A stretch of DNA of 64,000 nt from an uncultured Agrobacterium sp. GTDB lineage: Bacteria; Pseudomonadota; Alphaproteobacteria; Rhizobiales; Rhizobiaceae. Positions 45,889 through 54,662 of the stretch are shown here, one piece after another. The notes under the pieces are model-generated. The model did not search any database. It was not told the DNA's origin and saw nothing but the letters and a program-made list of their open reading frames with translations. A program made the translations under genes and the position numbers. Location: positions 1 to 64,000 of the forward strand of contig CAJYTK010000011.1 of the NCBI GenBank assembly GCA_913777615.1. Reading direction: 5' to 3'. Every line of letters starts with the position of its first letter. Position 1 is the stretch's first letter.

Positions 45889-46184
45889 GGTGGTCTCCGT
45901 TTATTTCAAGCCGGAAAAACAATATTTGGGCCGTGGGGTGCTGGTGTCAGCAACTGGCGTCTGAGGGCTATACACCCCCGCAACAAGAGCGGACAAGATA
46001 ATTCGGACTACTTATTGTTTGCACGTATAGGTGCTTTGTGGCGTCTCGCCGTGAGACTTTCATCCGACCGGTATGACCTCGACGCAGGTGCCAAGCTAGG
46101 CAGTTCGATCCATACTTGTGAACATCGTTTGAAACATAACCTGCAGGATTGCTTTCACTGCGGCGTCTGCCCTATTAAATCCCA
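45889..46184. other. 296-bp divergent intergenic region
   Basis: This gap separates the KgtP-like gene (minus) and the DUF1612 gene (plus) and should contain both promoters. I see no palindrome, no stable hairpin and no credible small coding frame. Confidence 0.5.
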
Positions 46185-47294
46185 ATGACCTATGCGTTTT
46201 CGCTTCTCAAGCCATCCAAGCTTCTGTTGCCGCTCACGCGGGCAGCCGAAGCGCTGGCGCGCTTCGATGAACGGGTGAGCCGTTCGCCAATCCGCGACGG
46301 GTTCCTGCAGCGGCAGAATTTTCAGGACGCGGTCTCTTCCCTCTGGATCGATGGCGAATTGGTGCATGTCGAGGATCTTGTCCTTCACGATGCGCGGATG
46401 GATATCCGCGCTCCTACAAACGAAATCGTCAACGCACACCGTATCCTTCGCGCAAGACGATTGATGGAAAGCCATGCGCCGCAGTGGCCGTTCGGCGACG
46501 AGGGCATCAATCTATTGCGTGGCAAAAGTTCACAACCGCAGCCGCTATCGCCAAATGTCGATACTGATAACGACGAGACTGAACAGCCCGACCGCGAAGA
46601 CAAGAACAATACGGATGACGCTCTTGCCGAGGAGCTCGCCGAAATGGATGCCCTGCTTTTACGCAGCAGCGCTATGGTCAGCGATGCCCTCAGCTACCGT
46701 TCACCCGCGTTGCGATCCTCAGAAATACCCGAGGACAGGGGGGCCGTAGAGGAAAGCGAAGACGACCGGCTTCAGCAATGGCGAAAGCTTGTGGATCAAT
46801 GCGTTGATTATCCCGGACCGCTCCGTGCGGCGATCCTGCTTGATGCCTGGCGCAGCCTTGAGGTTCTGGATCGCAGCCCCTGGCTTGGCCGTCAGTTGGC
46901 AGCGGCCTCCCTTCGCGCGGGGGGATTGGCAACGCTTCCGGCGCTTAACACCGGACTCCGCACCATTCAACGAGAGCGACGCCATTCACCGCATCAGGAG
47001 GAGCGTCTGATCGCAATCCTCGACGGGATGCATGAGGCTTCGCAACTGGGAATGAGGGAACATGACCGCCTGCTAAACGGCAAGAGCCGCATGGAGAGGC
47101 GACTTGCGGGAAGGCGTTCGAATTCGAGGCTTCCCGACCTGATCGAACTCGTTCTCGCAAATCCTGTCGTGTCCACCGCGATGATCGTCAAGGCGCTCGG
47201 TACCACGCCGCAGGGTGCAGTCGTTCTTGCCAATCAACTGGAATTGCGAGAGATGACGGGGCGCGGACGGTTCAGGGCGTGGGGGATTTTGTAG
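46185..47294 (+). CDS. RHE_PE00001/DUF1612-family protein with C-terminal helix-turn-helix
   Basis: This 369-residue soluble protein matches a Rhizobiales-restricted family named after a Rhizobium etli plasmid gene. The N-terminal half has DERVSRSPIRDGFLQRQNF and DAVSSLWIDGELVHVEDLVL, then an acidic, low-complexity linker (about residues 120-165). The C-terminal half is helical (DYPGPLRAAILLDAWRSLEV) and ends with a winged helix-turn-helix (AMIVKALGTTPQGAVVLANQ) followed by a short wing. It may bind DNA. Members are numerous on rhizobial plasmids and chromids and their function is unknown. A hairpin overlaps the stop codon. Confidence 0.8.
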   Translation: MTYAFSLLKPSKLLLPLTRAAEALARFDERVSRSPIRDGFLQRQNFQDAVSSLWIDGELVHVEDLVLHDARMDIRAPTNEIVNAHRILRARRLMESHAPQWPFGDEGINLLRGKSSQPQPLSPNVDTDNDETEQPDREDKNNTDDALAEELAEMDALLLRSSAMVSDALSYRSPALRSSEIPEDRGAVEESEDDRLQQWRKLVDQCVDYPGPLRAAILLDAWRSLEVLDRSPWLGRQLAAASLRAGGLATLPALNTGLRTIQRERRHSPHQEERLIAILDGMHEASQLGMREHDRLLNGKSRMERRLAGRRSNSRLPDLIELVLANPVVSTAMIVKALGTTPQGAVVLANQLELREMTGRGRFRAWGIL

Positions 47295-47304
47295 CCCCAC
47301 GCCC
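47275..47304. terminator. stem-loop at the end of the DUF1612 gene
   Basis: GGGCGTGGGG (47275-47284) and CCCCACGCCC (47295-47304) form a perfect 10-bp stem; the stop codon of the plus-strand gene is in the loop. It lies between this gene and the convergent chemoreceptor gene and could end both transcripts, although no good T-tract follows. Confidence 0.65.
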
Positions 47305-47323
47305 CTCCTTTAGGCAGGTTTGA

Positions 47324-49522
47324 TCAGCTTGCCATCGCGTAGCGTGGGTGCGAATGCGCCGCGCCGATCCTGCTTTCACCACCGACACGGAAGCGTCCAA
47401 CCATGCTGGCCAGGTTTTCTGTTTCCTGCGACAAGCTCTGAGCCGCCGCTGTGGTTTCTTCAACCATCGCCGCGTTTTGCTGTGTCACCTTGTCCATCTG
47501 ATCGGCCGCAGACGAAACCTCGCGAAGGCTGACAGCCTGTTCGCGAGCGCCGGAGGCGATCTGGTTGACGGTCTGGCTCATGCCGACAACCTGCTCGACG
47601 ATCTTGCCGAGGGACGCACCGGTTTCCTCAACCAGTTGAACCCCGACCTCTACCTGGCTGGACGACATGGAGATCAAACTCTTGATCTCCTTTGCGGCCT
47701 GCGCAGAACGCTGAGCCAGTTCCCGCACTTCCTGGGCAACGACAGCAAAGCCCTTACCTGCCTCGCCAGCGCGGGCAGCTTCCACACCGGCATTCAATGC
47801 CAAGAGGTTCGTCTGGAAGGCGATTTCATCGATCACACTGATGATATTGCCAATCTTGCTGGACGATCCTTGAATTTCAGTCATTGCGGCGACGGCACGG
47901 GCAACGACATCACCACCCTTTTCAGCATCGCCCCTGGCGCTTGCGACCTTTCTTTGCGCATCGGATGCACCTTCAGCTGTGTCGTTGACGCCGCGGGTGA
48001 CTTCGCTCAGAGCTGCAACGGTTTCTTCCAGAGACGCAGCCTGCTGCTCGGTGCGGCGCGCAAGATCGTTCGAGGCCGTGGAAATTTCGGTAAGGCCGGA
48101 GCGGATGGTATAAACCGCCTGCACGACATTGCTGATAGTTTCTTCCAGTGCGGTAACGGACACATTGAAGTTCTGCCGGATAGACTCGAATTCCGGCGCG
48201 ACTTTTTCGTTCATCCGCACGGTCAGATCGCCAGCCGCCAGAGCGTTGAAGCGGCTCTGAACAACTTCCACGAAGTGACGGAGGTCTTCTGCTTTGGCGT
48301 TGTCCACGTCACTCTGACGCTTGCGGTCCGATTCGACTTGACGTTGCAGCTGCTCCTGCTCGGCCTGGACGTCCTCGCCGCGAGCCAGCGCGAAGCGGAA
48401 TTTCTCAAGAGCGGCTGCCAGATTGCCGAGTTCATCCTTCTTTCCGGTCTGGGCTACCTGGTCCTTGTAGTTGCCATTCGCCATCTTGCCGACCGACCCC
48501 AAAACGGAGGTCAGAGGCTTCTTGATCAGGATCTGGGTCGCGACGAGAATAACGCCGAGCGTCACTACGAGAATGATCAGGCTACCGATCAGCATGTTGT
48601 AGATCTGCTGCCAGACAGGCGCGGAGAAAACCGCTGGCGGCACGTCCAGTACCGTCGCCCAGGTGGTGTTCATGCCAGGCGCAGTGAACGGATAGATCAG
48701 GCGGACAGAACCATCGGGAAGGCCGTGGATCACACGTACCTTTCCGTCTCCCAAGGCCTGCTTGACCTGATCGGCGCCGACATCGGCGTAGTCCTTCATC
48801 AGATTGTCGGCGTTGGTGTGCGACAGCCACTTGCCGTTGCTCGCCAGCAACATGACGCTGCCACCCTCGAAAGGCTTGATCTGCGACAGGCTGGCGGTCA
48901 GATCGTCGAGCTTTATATCGACACCCGCCATACCCACGAGCGTGCCACCCACCTTCACCGGCACCGAGACCGATGTGACGAGCTTCTGCATGTTGGTGAG
49001 ATAGGGAGAGGTGATGAGTGGCTTGCCGGTCTTCAGCACGCCGCCATAATACTCATCCTCCGGCTTGATCGACCATGTCGAGAACTCAACCTTGCCGCTA
49101 TCACTCTTGGTCCAGTAGGGCGTGAAGATGCCCTCCTTGTTCAGCCCCTCGGTGCCCACGGTCGGCTTCGGGCTTTTGCCATCAACCAGTTCACACATCC
49201 ATGCGCCAAAAACGTTTGGATATTGCGGCGCTACGGTCTCGATCATCGAAACGATGTCGGCGCGGCTGCGCGAACCTTTCTCAATGAAGCCACCGATGGT
49301 GGCAGCAAGCGTTGCGCCTGCCGATGTTGCGACGGATACATCTGCAGCGATACGCTGGCTGACCGCACCTGCCTTCTCCGTTGCAAGTGCCATGACGTCA
49401 CGCTCTGTCGCTGACTTCACGTTCAGAACATTGACGGCGGTGTAAGCAATCATGATGCCGGCGATAGCTGTTCCGGTGGCTAGGATAAGCTTTCCGGAAA
49501 CCGAATTGAGAATCTTCTTCAT
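47324..49522 (-). CDS. methyl-accepting chemotaxis protein with periplasmic dCache-type sensor
   Basis: This 732-residue transmembrane receptor has membrane segments at about residues 11-32 and 307-328, enclosing a periplasmic double-Cache domain of about 270 residues with the motif YFxxxY-type strands ([39 protein letters not shown]). After a HAMP domain there is a long linker with a second HAMP-like unit ([20 protein letters not shown]), then the signalling coiled coil with the invariant tip [21 protein letters not shown]. dCache receptors usually bind amino acids, organic acids or similar. There is no C-terminal pentapeptide. It stands alone, away from the che genes at the left end. Confidence 0.94.
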   Translation of the reverse strand: MKKILNSVSGKLILATGTAIAGIMIAYTAVNVLNVKSATERDVMALATEKAGAVSQRIAADVSVATSAGATLAATIGGFIEKGSRSRADIVSMIETVAPQYPNVFGAWMCELVDGKSPKPTVGTEGLNKEGIFTPYWTKSDSGKVEFSTWSIKPEDEYYGGVLKTGKPLITSPYLTNMQKLVTSVSVPVKVGGTLVGMAGVDIKLDDLTASLSQIKPFEGGSVMLLASNGKWLSHTNADNLMKDYADVGADQVKQALGDGKVRVIHGLPDGSVRLIYPFTAPGMNTTWATVLDVPPAVFSAPVWQQIYNMLIGSLIILVVTLGVILVATQILIKKPLTSVLGSVGKMANGNYKDQVAQTGKKDELGNLAAALEKFRFALARGEDVQAEQEQLQRQVESDRKRQSDVDNAKAEDLRHFVEVVQSRFNALAAGDLTVRMNEKVAPEFESIRQNFNVSVTALEETISNVVQAVYTIRSGLTEISTASNDLARRTEQQAASLEETVAALSEVTRGVNDTAEGASDAQRKVASARGDAEKGGDVVARAVAAMTEIQGSSSKIGNIISVIDEIAFQTNLLALNAGVEAARAGEAGKGFAVVAQEVRELAQRSAQAAKEIKSLISMSSSQVEVGVQLVEETGASLGKIVEQVVGMSQTVNQIASGAREQAVSLREVSSAADQMDKVTQQNAAMVEETTAAAQSLSQETENLASMVGRFRVGGESRIGAAHSHPRYAMAS

Positions 49523-49857
49523 GCGACGAGCCCTCTAACTTCAGGGCGACGTTAGTGTAAACTTTTAAACAATCTGCAAACAAATCGCTGAAAGAAGAGC
49601 ATTGTCTAATTGATAGTCCTTGAAATGGATTGATTGCTTTATCTGTCAGAAAAACCCACGGCTCTGCTTGATCGACAGATCACGAGAGCTGGCAGATCAG
49701 TCTTCCCTCACGGCCCGGAAATAAAAAGAGGTGACTGACGTCCAGCCACCTCTTCCTTGCTTGTTCTAATCCTACCTCTCAGAAACGAGTGACTGATGCA
49801 CGCGCGTCGTTCTTGACGCTACACCATCGGCTTTCCCGCACGGAGGTCACAGACCAT
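49523..49857. other. 335-bp intergenic region between chemoreceptor and dapA-like gene
   Basis: Both neighbours are on the minus strand, so this stretch holds the terminator of the dapA-like gene (listed separately) and the promoter of the chemoreceptor gene. It also contains ATCTGTC / GACAGAT arms at 49641-49647 and 49674-49680 and TGTCTAATTGATAG at 49603-49616, close to the sequence upstream of the gntR gene. No coding frame is credible. Confidence 0.5.
49720..49757 (-). terminator. intrinsic terminator of the gntR-dapA-like unit
   Basis: AAGAGGTG (49727-49734) pairs with CACCTCTT (49747-49754), extended by CTG/CAG inside with one mismatch. Read on the minus strand the stem is followed by TTTTTATTT, a good intrinsic terminator about 100 bp beyond the dapA-like stop. 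Confidence 0.88.
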
Positions 49858-50793
49858 TCAAGCTGGGTAGCGCGATGCGTACCATTTCTGGAACAGAGCA
49901 TATTGGCTTTCCAGATGACGGCGCTGAGACGCGCTGAGTTCGTCCGTTTCGTTGAAGTGCAGCGTGTATTCGGTATCGCCGTTCAGGACCATCAGATACT
50001 TGTAGTGCAGAACGAGATCCGGACCCTCATCATAGGTCGACAGCACAGTCAGTGCCTCTTCCAACTCGCGGGCCTCAGCGCGTGCGGTCGCATCGCCCTT
50101 GGCTGCCTTTTCGCACAATGCGACCAGATGCAGCACTTCCTTCGGCAGGGCATTACCGATACCGGTGATGGCGCCGCCGGCACCACAGTTGACGAAGCCA
50201 TGATAGACGCCCGTATCTACGCCGACCATGAGAGTCAGGTCGTCGTCACCGGCGGTGATGTTTTCAGCAGCGTAAGTCATATCCTGCTTGCCGCCGAACT
50301 CCTTGAAGCCGATGAGGTTCGAATAGCGCGAGCGCAGATCGAAGAAGAGATCGGCGCGGGTGGCGAAACCGTAATAAGGGCTGTTGTAGATGACCGCCGG
50401 CAGACCATTTGCTGCTTCCAGAATGGCGGAGAAATGTGCCTTCTGCGCGGAAACCGACGACCCGCGAGACAGAACACGCGGAATGACCATGAGGCCCTTG
50501 GCCCCGACCTTTGCAGCGTGCGCAGCATGGCTGACGGCGGACTTGGTGTTGATTGCGCCGGTTCCGACGATGACTGGAACACCCGCTTCGGCAAGACGCT
50601 TAACGCCTTCCTGGCGCTGCTCGTCTGTCAGCAACGGCCAATCGCCCATGGAACCGCAATAGACGACTGCCGACATACCGGCGGCGATCAGTTCCTTGCC
50701 CTTCTTCACGAGGAGATCGAAGTCAGGGGTTCTGTCCGCCTTGCAAGGCGTCATGAGGGCGGGAATGCATCCGGTAAAGATCGTGCTGGCCAT
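49858..50793 (-). CDS. DapA/NAL-family lyase or deaminase
   Basis: This 311-residue protein is a class I aldolase-like TIM barrel of the dihydrodipicolinate synthase/N-acetylneuraminate lyase family. The Schiff-base lysine is in NLIGFKEFGG, the conserved tyrosine in VIYNSPYYGF, and the substrate-binding loop in YCGSMGDWPLLTDEQR. GDWPLL replaces the usual GTTGE of true DapA, so lysine biosynthesis is unlikely; a catabolic role such as the hydroxyproline-pathway deaminase is possible. ATG 50793 follows AAAGGA. It lies 135 bp downstream of the GntR/FCD regulator gene, which probably controls it. Confidence 0.87.
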   Translation of the reverse strand: MASTIFTGCIPALMTPCKADRTPDFDLLVKKGKELIAAGMSAVVYCGSMGDWPLLTDEQRQEGVKRLAEAGVPVIVGTGAINTKSAVSHAAHAAKVGAKGLMVIPRVLSRGSSVSAQKAHFSAILEAANGLPAVIYNSPYYGFATRADLFFDLRSRYSNLIGFKEFGGKQDMTYAAENITAGDDDLTLMVGVDTGVYHGFVNCGAGGAITGIGNALPKEVLHLVALCEKAAKGDATARAEARELEEALTVLSTYDEGPDLVLHYKYLMVLNGDTEYTLHFNETDELSASQRRHLESQYALFQKWYASRYPA

Positions 50794-50859
50794 CGTTCCA
50801 ATCCTTTCGCGGCACCACAGCCGCCTGATATGCACCCTTTTAGCATCAAAGCTCGTCTC

Positions 50860-50867
50860 TGTCGACA
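50860..50867. promoter_or_regulatory. candidate GntR/FCD operator upstream of the dapA-like gene
   Basis: TGTCGACA, a perfect 8-bp palindrome in the context TTTGTCGACAGAG (minus strand), lies about 70 bp upstream of the dapA-like start, between it and gntR. FCD-type GntR proteins often bind short palindromes of the TTGTCNACAA type. Confidence 0.45.
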
Positions 50868-50928
50868 AATAAAATACAAGAAATTTGGCGGCGAAACTGT
50901 ATTGACCCGTGAGTATCCTCTGGCGGAC

Positions 50929-51648
50929 TCACAGGCTGAGATTGGCGCTCTGGCGGGTATCGGCGGTAATGTAGGAGCGGATCTGGGTGACGATCTGATC
51001 GGCATGTGCCCTTGCAAGCGCATCGGCCTTTTCGACATTGCGGTCGATGATTGCCTGGATCATGTCCTCGTGTTCGCTGACATATTGGTTGGGAAGCACA
51101 TCGTTGAAGGACGAGTAATAGAGACGAAGAATACGCCTGCCTTCGTCCAGAAGCCGCGTGAAGAGTTCGACATAGTGGCGGTTGCCGCCGGCTTGCGCGA
51201 TCGCGACATGAAAATCGCGGTTGGTGGAAATCATCGCCAGCGCGTCACGTTGCTCGACAGCAAGCGCGAATGCGCTCTGCAGGGCACGAATCTGCGTGAT
51301 ATCCGCTTCTGTATGATTGGCGGCTGCAAGCCGGGTGGTCACACGATACATCAACGTCAATGCATCGAAGAACTCCGGCAATCCTAGAAAGTCGATCTGC
51401 GACACGATGGTGGCGCGGTTGGTCAGCGTCGTGATCAACCCCTCGGCGGAAAGACGAACCAGCGCCTCGCGAATGGGTGTGCGCGATAGCGAGAAGCGTT
51501 CGGACAGCTGCAGTTCGTCGATCGGACTGCCGGGCGCAAGCCGCAATTCGATGATTTCGTTGCGCAGCGTCTCATAGACGGTGGAGACGCCAAAGCCTCT
51601 TCGGTGTGTCTGTTTTTCCCGCTCGTCGGCTTTGTCCAGCTCTGCCAT
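50929..51648 (-). CDS. GntR-family transcriptional regulator (FadR/FCD subfamily)
   Basis: This 239-residue protein has an N-terminal winged helix (STVYETLRNEIIELRLAPGS, SERFSLSRTPIREALVRLSA) and an all-helical FCD ligand domain; the metal-binding residues are in NRDFHVAIAQAGGN and in the HEDMIQAIIDRN helix. ATG 51648 has AAGGA seven bases upstream; a TTG at 51669 would add seven residues. Its start faces the minCDE terminator and a 15-bp inverted repeat. It probably responds to a metabolite of the dapA-like enzyme's pathway. Confidence 0.9.
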   Translation of the reverse strand: MAELDKADEREKQTHRRGFGVSTVYETLRNEIIELRLAPGSPIDELQLSERFSLSRTPIREALVRLSAEGLITTLTNRATIVSQIDFLGLPEFFDALTLMYRVTTRLAAANHTEADITQIRALQSAFALAVEQRDALAMISTNRDFHVAIAQAGGNRHYVELFTRLLDEGRRILRLYYSSFNDVLPNQYVSEHEDMIQAIIDRNVEKADALARAHADQIVTQIRSYITADTRQSANLSL

Positions 51649-51662
51649 CAGTTCATCCTTCG

Positions 51663-51677
51663 CTGTCAATTAGACAG
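51663..51677. promoter_or_regulatory. 15-bp inverted repeat at the gntR start region
   Basis: CTGTC (51663-51667) and GACAG (51673-51677) flank an AATTA core, making an inverted repeat centred 22 bp before the gntR ATG. It could be an autoregulatory operator; a related sequence lies upstream of the chemoreceptor gene at 49603-49616. Confidence 0.4.
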
Positions 51678-51723
51678 GCTTAGTCCAGAATCGCCGCAGA
51701 TGGGAAGGTCAAACCGTCCAATG

Positions 51724-51748
51724 AAAACGCCGGGACAATGCCCGGCGT
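51724..51748 (-). terminator. terminator of the minCDE operon
   Basis: ACGCCGGG (51727-51734) and CCCGGCGT (51741-51748) make a perfect 8-bp stem with a 6-base loop. On the minus strand it is followed by TTTCATT. It lies 14 bp beyond the minE stop. Confidence 0.82.
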
Positions 51749-51761
51749 CATCTCGATCTTC

Positions 51762-52022
51762 TCAGGCTGCGCGAAGCGCCGCGCTCAAGGGGATCTCTAC
51801 ATCGATTTCAAGAAGCGACATATGTTCGTCGCTGTCCATCTTCACATGGACCTTGTCGCTATCGATCTGCACATGCTTGGCGATTGCGGCGAGAATTTCC
51901 TCACGCAGTATAGCCACCAGATCCGAACCTTGATTGGTGCGCTCATGCGCCAGAAGCACCTGCAATCGTTCGCGTGCGACGGGTGCGGACTTCTCTTTGC
52001 GAAAAAGGCTGAAGATGCTCAT
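51762..52022 (-). CDS. minE: cell division topological specificity factor MinE
   Basis: This 86-residue protein starts [19 protein letters not shown], an amphipathic membrane-targeting helix and the MinD-contact helix ([13 protein letters not shown]), followed by the dimerisation domain ([18 protein letters not shown]). MinE stimulates MinD ATPase and drives Min oscillation, keeping the division septum at mid-cell. Its start overlaps the minD stop by four bases (ATGA), so the two are translationally coupled. Length and order minC-minD-minE are standard. Confidence 0.96.
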   Translation of the reverse strand: MSIFSLFRKEKSAPVARERLQVLLAHERTNQGSDLVAILREEILAAIAKHVQIDSDKVHVKMDSDEHMSLLEIDVEIPLSAALRAA

Positions 52023-52831
52023 GCAGCCCTCCCGAAAATCTTGGCGAAGATGCCGCGCTTTTCGCCGGGAACCGACAGGGGAATGTCTTCACCCGACAAA
52101 CGTCGTGCCGCATCGAAATACGCCATGGCCGGTGCCGACTTGGCGTCTGCGAGCGTAACAGGGGCACCAACGTTTGAGGCGCGTAGCACGTCCATGCTCT
52201 CAGGAATAATGCCAATCAGCGGAATAGACAGAATTTCCAGAACGTCATCGACCTTGAGCATATCGCCACGCTCTGCGCGGGCGGCATCGTAACGGGTCAG
52301 AAGAAGGTGTTTCTCCATCCGCTCGCCGCGCTCAGCCTTGATCGTCTTGGAATCGAGAAGGCCGATGATGCGGTCGGAATCGCGGACGGAAGATACTTCC
52401 GGATTGGTGACGACAACGGCAACATCCGCATGGCGCATGGCAAGCGTTGCGCCGCGCTCGATACCGGCCGGGCTGTCGCAGATAACCCAATCGAAATGCT
52501 TCTTCAGTTCGTTGATGACCCATTCGACACCTTCCGGCGTCAGATTGTCCTTGTCGCGCGTCTGGGAGGCCGGCAGCAGAAACAGCGTCTCAAGACGCTT
52601 GTCACGAATGAGGGCCTGCGTCAGCTTGGCATCGCCCTGAATGACATTGACCAGATCGTAGACCACGCGACGTTCCGCACCCATGACCAGATCGAGGTTG
52701 CGGAGACCGACGTCGAAATCCACGACGACAACCTTTTCCTTGTTCTGCGCCAGCGCTGCGCCAAGTGCTGCGGTGGACGTCGTCTTTCCGACGCCTCCCT
52801 TGCCGGAGGTAACGACAACTACCTTCCCCAT
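52019..52831 (-). CDS. minD: septum site-determining protein MinD
   Basis: This 270-residue ParA-type ATPase has the deviant Walker [10 protein letters not shown] (residues about 10-18), Walker A-prime [17 protein letters not shown], and switch [14 protein letters not shown]. It ends with the amphipathic membrane-targeting helix region ([15 protein letters not shown]), as in other MinD proteins. MinD recruits MinC to the membrane at the poles and is displaced by MinE. It starts 31 bp downstream of the minC stop and overlaps minE. Confidence 0.97.
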   Translation of the reverse strand: MGKVVVVTSGKGGVGKTTSTAALGAALAQNKEKVVVVDFDVGLRNLDLVMGAERRVVYDLVNVIQGDAKLTQALIRDKRLETLFLLPASQTRDKDNLTPEGVEWVINELKKHFDWVICDSPAGIERGATLAMRHADVAVVVTNPEVSSVRDSDRIIGLLDSKTIKAERGERMEKHLLLTRYDAARAERGDMLKVDDVLEILSIPLIGIIPESMDVLRASNVGAPVTLADAKSAPAMAYFDAARRLSGEDIPLSVPGEKRGIFAKIFGRAA

Positions 52832-52862
52832 CCTGATCTCCTGTTTCCTTGCCGCTTACGGC

Positions 52863-53597
52863 TTAATTGAGTTTGTCCGCCTTGATCGTATCGTTTTCCA
52901 GCCAGAGCTGGACGGCCTGCCCCCGAAGCTTCGGGTCGATATCCTCCGCGACCTTGTAAACACCGTCGATGGCGAGAAGCTCGGCTTCAAGCTTCTTGCA
53001 GAAGATGCGCGCTGTGGCGTTCCCCAGCGAACCGGCCATGGCGCGTCCGCGAAGCGCACCGTAGATATGGATCGAACCGCCTGCGATCACCTCTGCGCCG
53101 GAAGCAACAGAGCCTACGATCGTCACGTCGCCTTCCGGAAAGATAATCGACTGGCCGGACCGTACAGGCTCGCTGATCATGAGCGACTGAACGACGCTGC
53201 GGATTTCCGTCACCGGTGCCTTCTGCGACTGAGCCGGGGTTTCCACCTCGGCAAGCGCCACTGGCTCCACGTCAACATCGGAGGCCGGCTTTCCGCCCTT
53301 GAGCGCGGGCGGCATGCCAGTTTCAATCATTGAAGGGCGCGCGCCCTCGATGCCCATGATGGCAACGTTGCGATTGTAAAGCTCTGCCAACAGGGACTTG
53401 AGGCCTGCCTTGTCGAGCTTCAGCTCGGCCACATCCAGCACCACCGGACGTGACAGAAAGAACCCGGCAGAGCGTGCTGCCAGATCGTCAAGTCGCTCCA
53501 GCCAGACATCCAGCGGCGACTCGGGAGAAAGAACAACCGCCAGAAATGAGCGGCCCTTGATACGGATCGAACGCGAGTCTGTTAGCACTTTGGTCAT
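52863..53597 (-). CDS. minC: septum site-determining protein MinC
   Basis: This 244-residue division inhibitor has an N-terminal FtsZ-inhibiting domain (RIKGRSFLAVVLSPE, FLSRPVVLDVAELKLDKAGL), a variable linker, and a C-terminal beta-helix (VRSGQSIIFPEGDVTIVGSV, IAGGSIHIYGALRGRAMAG) that binds MinD. MinC-MinD complexes block FtsZ assembly away from mid-cell. It is the first gene of the min operon; its start faces the divergent membrane-protein pair across about 209 bp. Confidence 0.95.
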   Translation of the reverse strand: MTKVLTDSRSIRIKGRSFLAVVLSPESPLDVWLERLDDLAARSAGFFLSRPVVLDVAELKLDKAGLKSLLAELYNRNVAIMGIEGARPSMIETGMPPALKGGKPASDVDVEPVALAEVETPAQSQKAPVTEIRSVVQSLMISEPVRSGQSIIFPEGDVTIVGSVASGAEVIAGGSIHIYGALRGRAMAGSLGNATARIFCKKLEAELLAIDGVYKVAEDIDPKLRGQAVQLWLENDTIKADKLN

Positions 53598-53806
53598 CTT
53601 GGTAAAGAATTCGTTGATAGAGAGGTAGCGGTGATTTGGTTAACAAATGGTTAACGCGGCCCATCCGCACCTGCGAAAATTAACTTCGATACCCCCTTGA
53701 CCGTCTGACGGACTGAGTCGCTCGATCCCTGCCAAACTGGCCGCTTCACGACCTGCGGGAACCGGCCATAATCCAGAAGGTTATAAGCTCATCCGGGGGG
53801 AACACG

Positions 53807-54655
53807 ATGACTGAGAACGCAACCAAACACTCATCTAGGGAAAGGGAGTTTCTGATCGGACTTGCGCGCGGCGTCGGTGGTGCGCTTCTCTTTGCACTTC
53901 CCATGTTCATGACGATGGAGATGTGGTTTCTCGGCTTCTACATGCCGCGGGAAAAGCTGCTGCTCCTATGCCTCCTGAACATCCCGCTTCTCGTGGTATT
54001 GGCAAAGCGTGTCGGCTTTGAGAAAACCTCTTCCTGGTTTGAGGCAATCCGCGATGCTGTCACAGCCTACGGGCTTGCGATCATCGTCAGCGCTGCCATT
54101 CTGGCGCTTTTCGGGATCATCAACGACCAGGTGACGACCAGCACGACGGTCGCAAAGATCGGACTCCAAGCCGTGCCTGCCAGCATCGGTGCGCTTCTCG
54201 GCCGCAGCCAACTCGGCATGCATTCCGAAGACGATGATGAGAGCGACGACGCAGAAACAGAGACGAGCTATTTTGTCGAGCTTTTCATGATGCTGGTAGG
54301 CGCTCTTTTCCTTGCGCTGAATGTCGCCCCGACTGAGGAAATGATCCTGATCGCCTACAAGATCACACCCTATCAGACGCTGATCACCGTTCTGCTGTCC
54401 CTCGTATTGATGCATGGTTTTGTCTACGCCCTGCATTTCAAGGGCGGACACGGCCAGCCGGAAGACAGCGCCTGGTGGAACACCTTCATCCGCTTTACGA
54501 TGCCAGGCTATGTTATAGCCCTTGGCATCAGCCTCTTTTGTCTGTGGAGCTTTGAACGGCTTTCGGGAACATCCTTGTCGCAGATCGTTGCAGCCGTCGT
54601 GATTTTAAGTTTCCCGGCTGCAATCGGCGCGGCTTCCGCCCGCCTCGTGCTATGA
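53807..54655 (+). CDS. TIGR02587-type (DUF2391) integral membrane protein
   Basis: This 282-residue protein has about seven hydrophobic segments, beginning REFLIGLARGVGGALLFALP and including an internal acidic loop (EDDDESDDAETE, about residues 140-152) between segments. The second half begins YFVELFMMLVGALFLALNVA followed by PTEEMILIAYK, which I recognise as the TIGR02587 family signature. The function is unknown. An intergenic GGGGGG run precedes the ATG by about ten bases and may act as the ribosome-binding site. The next gene, 7 bp away, encodes its usual partner family. Confidence 0.8.
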   Translation: MTENATKHSSREREFLIGLARGVGGALLFALPMFMTMEMWFLGFYMPREKLLLLCLLNIPLLVVLAKRVGFEKTSSWFEAIRDAVTAYGLAIIVSAAILALFGIINDQVTTSTTVAKIGLQAVPASIGALLGRSQLGMHSEDDDESDDAETETSYFVELFMMLVGALFLALNVAPTEEMILIAYKITPYQTLITVLLSLVLMHGFVYALHFKGGHGQPEDSAWWNTFIRFTMPGYVIALGISLFCLWSFERLSGTSLSQIVAAVVILSFPAAIGAASARLVL

Positions 54656-54662
54656 GAACGCC

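Noticed and set aside
47348-49414. 688-codon open frame on the plus strand
   Set aside because: It is antisense to the chemoreceptor gene at 47324-49522, whose protein shows a complete receptor architecture. The antisense frame encodes a Arg/His/Leu-rich product with no domain and no ribosome-binding site; it is a codon-bias shadow.
49789-51387. 532-codon plus-strand open frame
   Set aside because: It is antisense to both the dapA-like and gntR genes and spans their intergenic region, which no real gene would do here.
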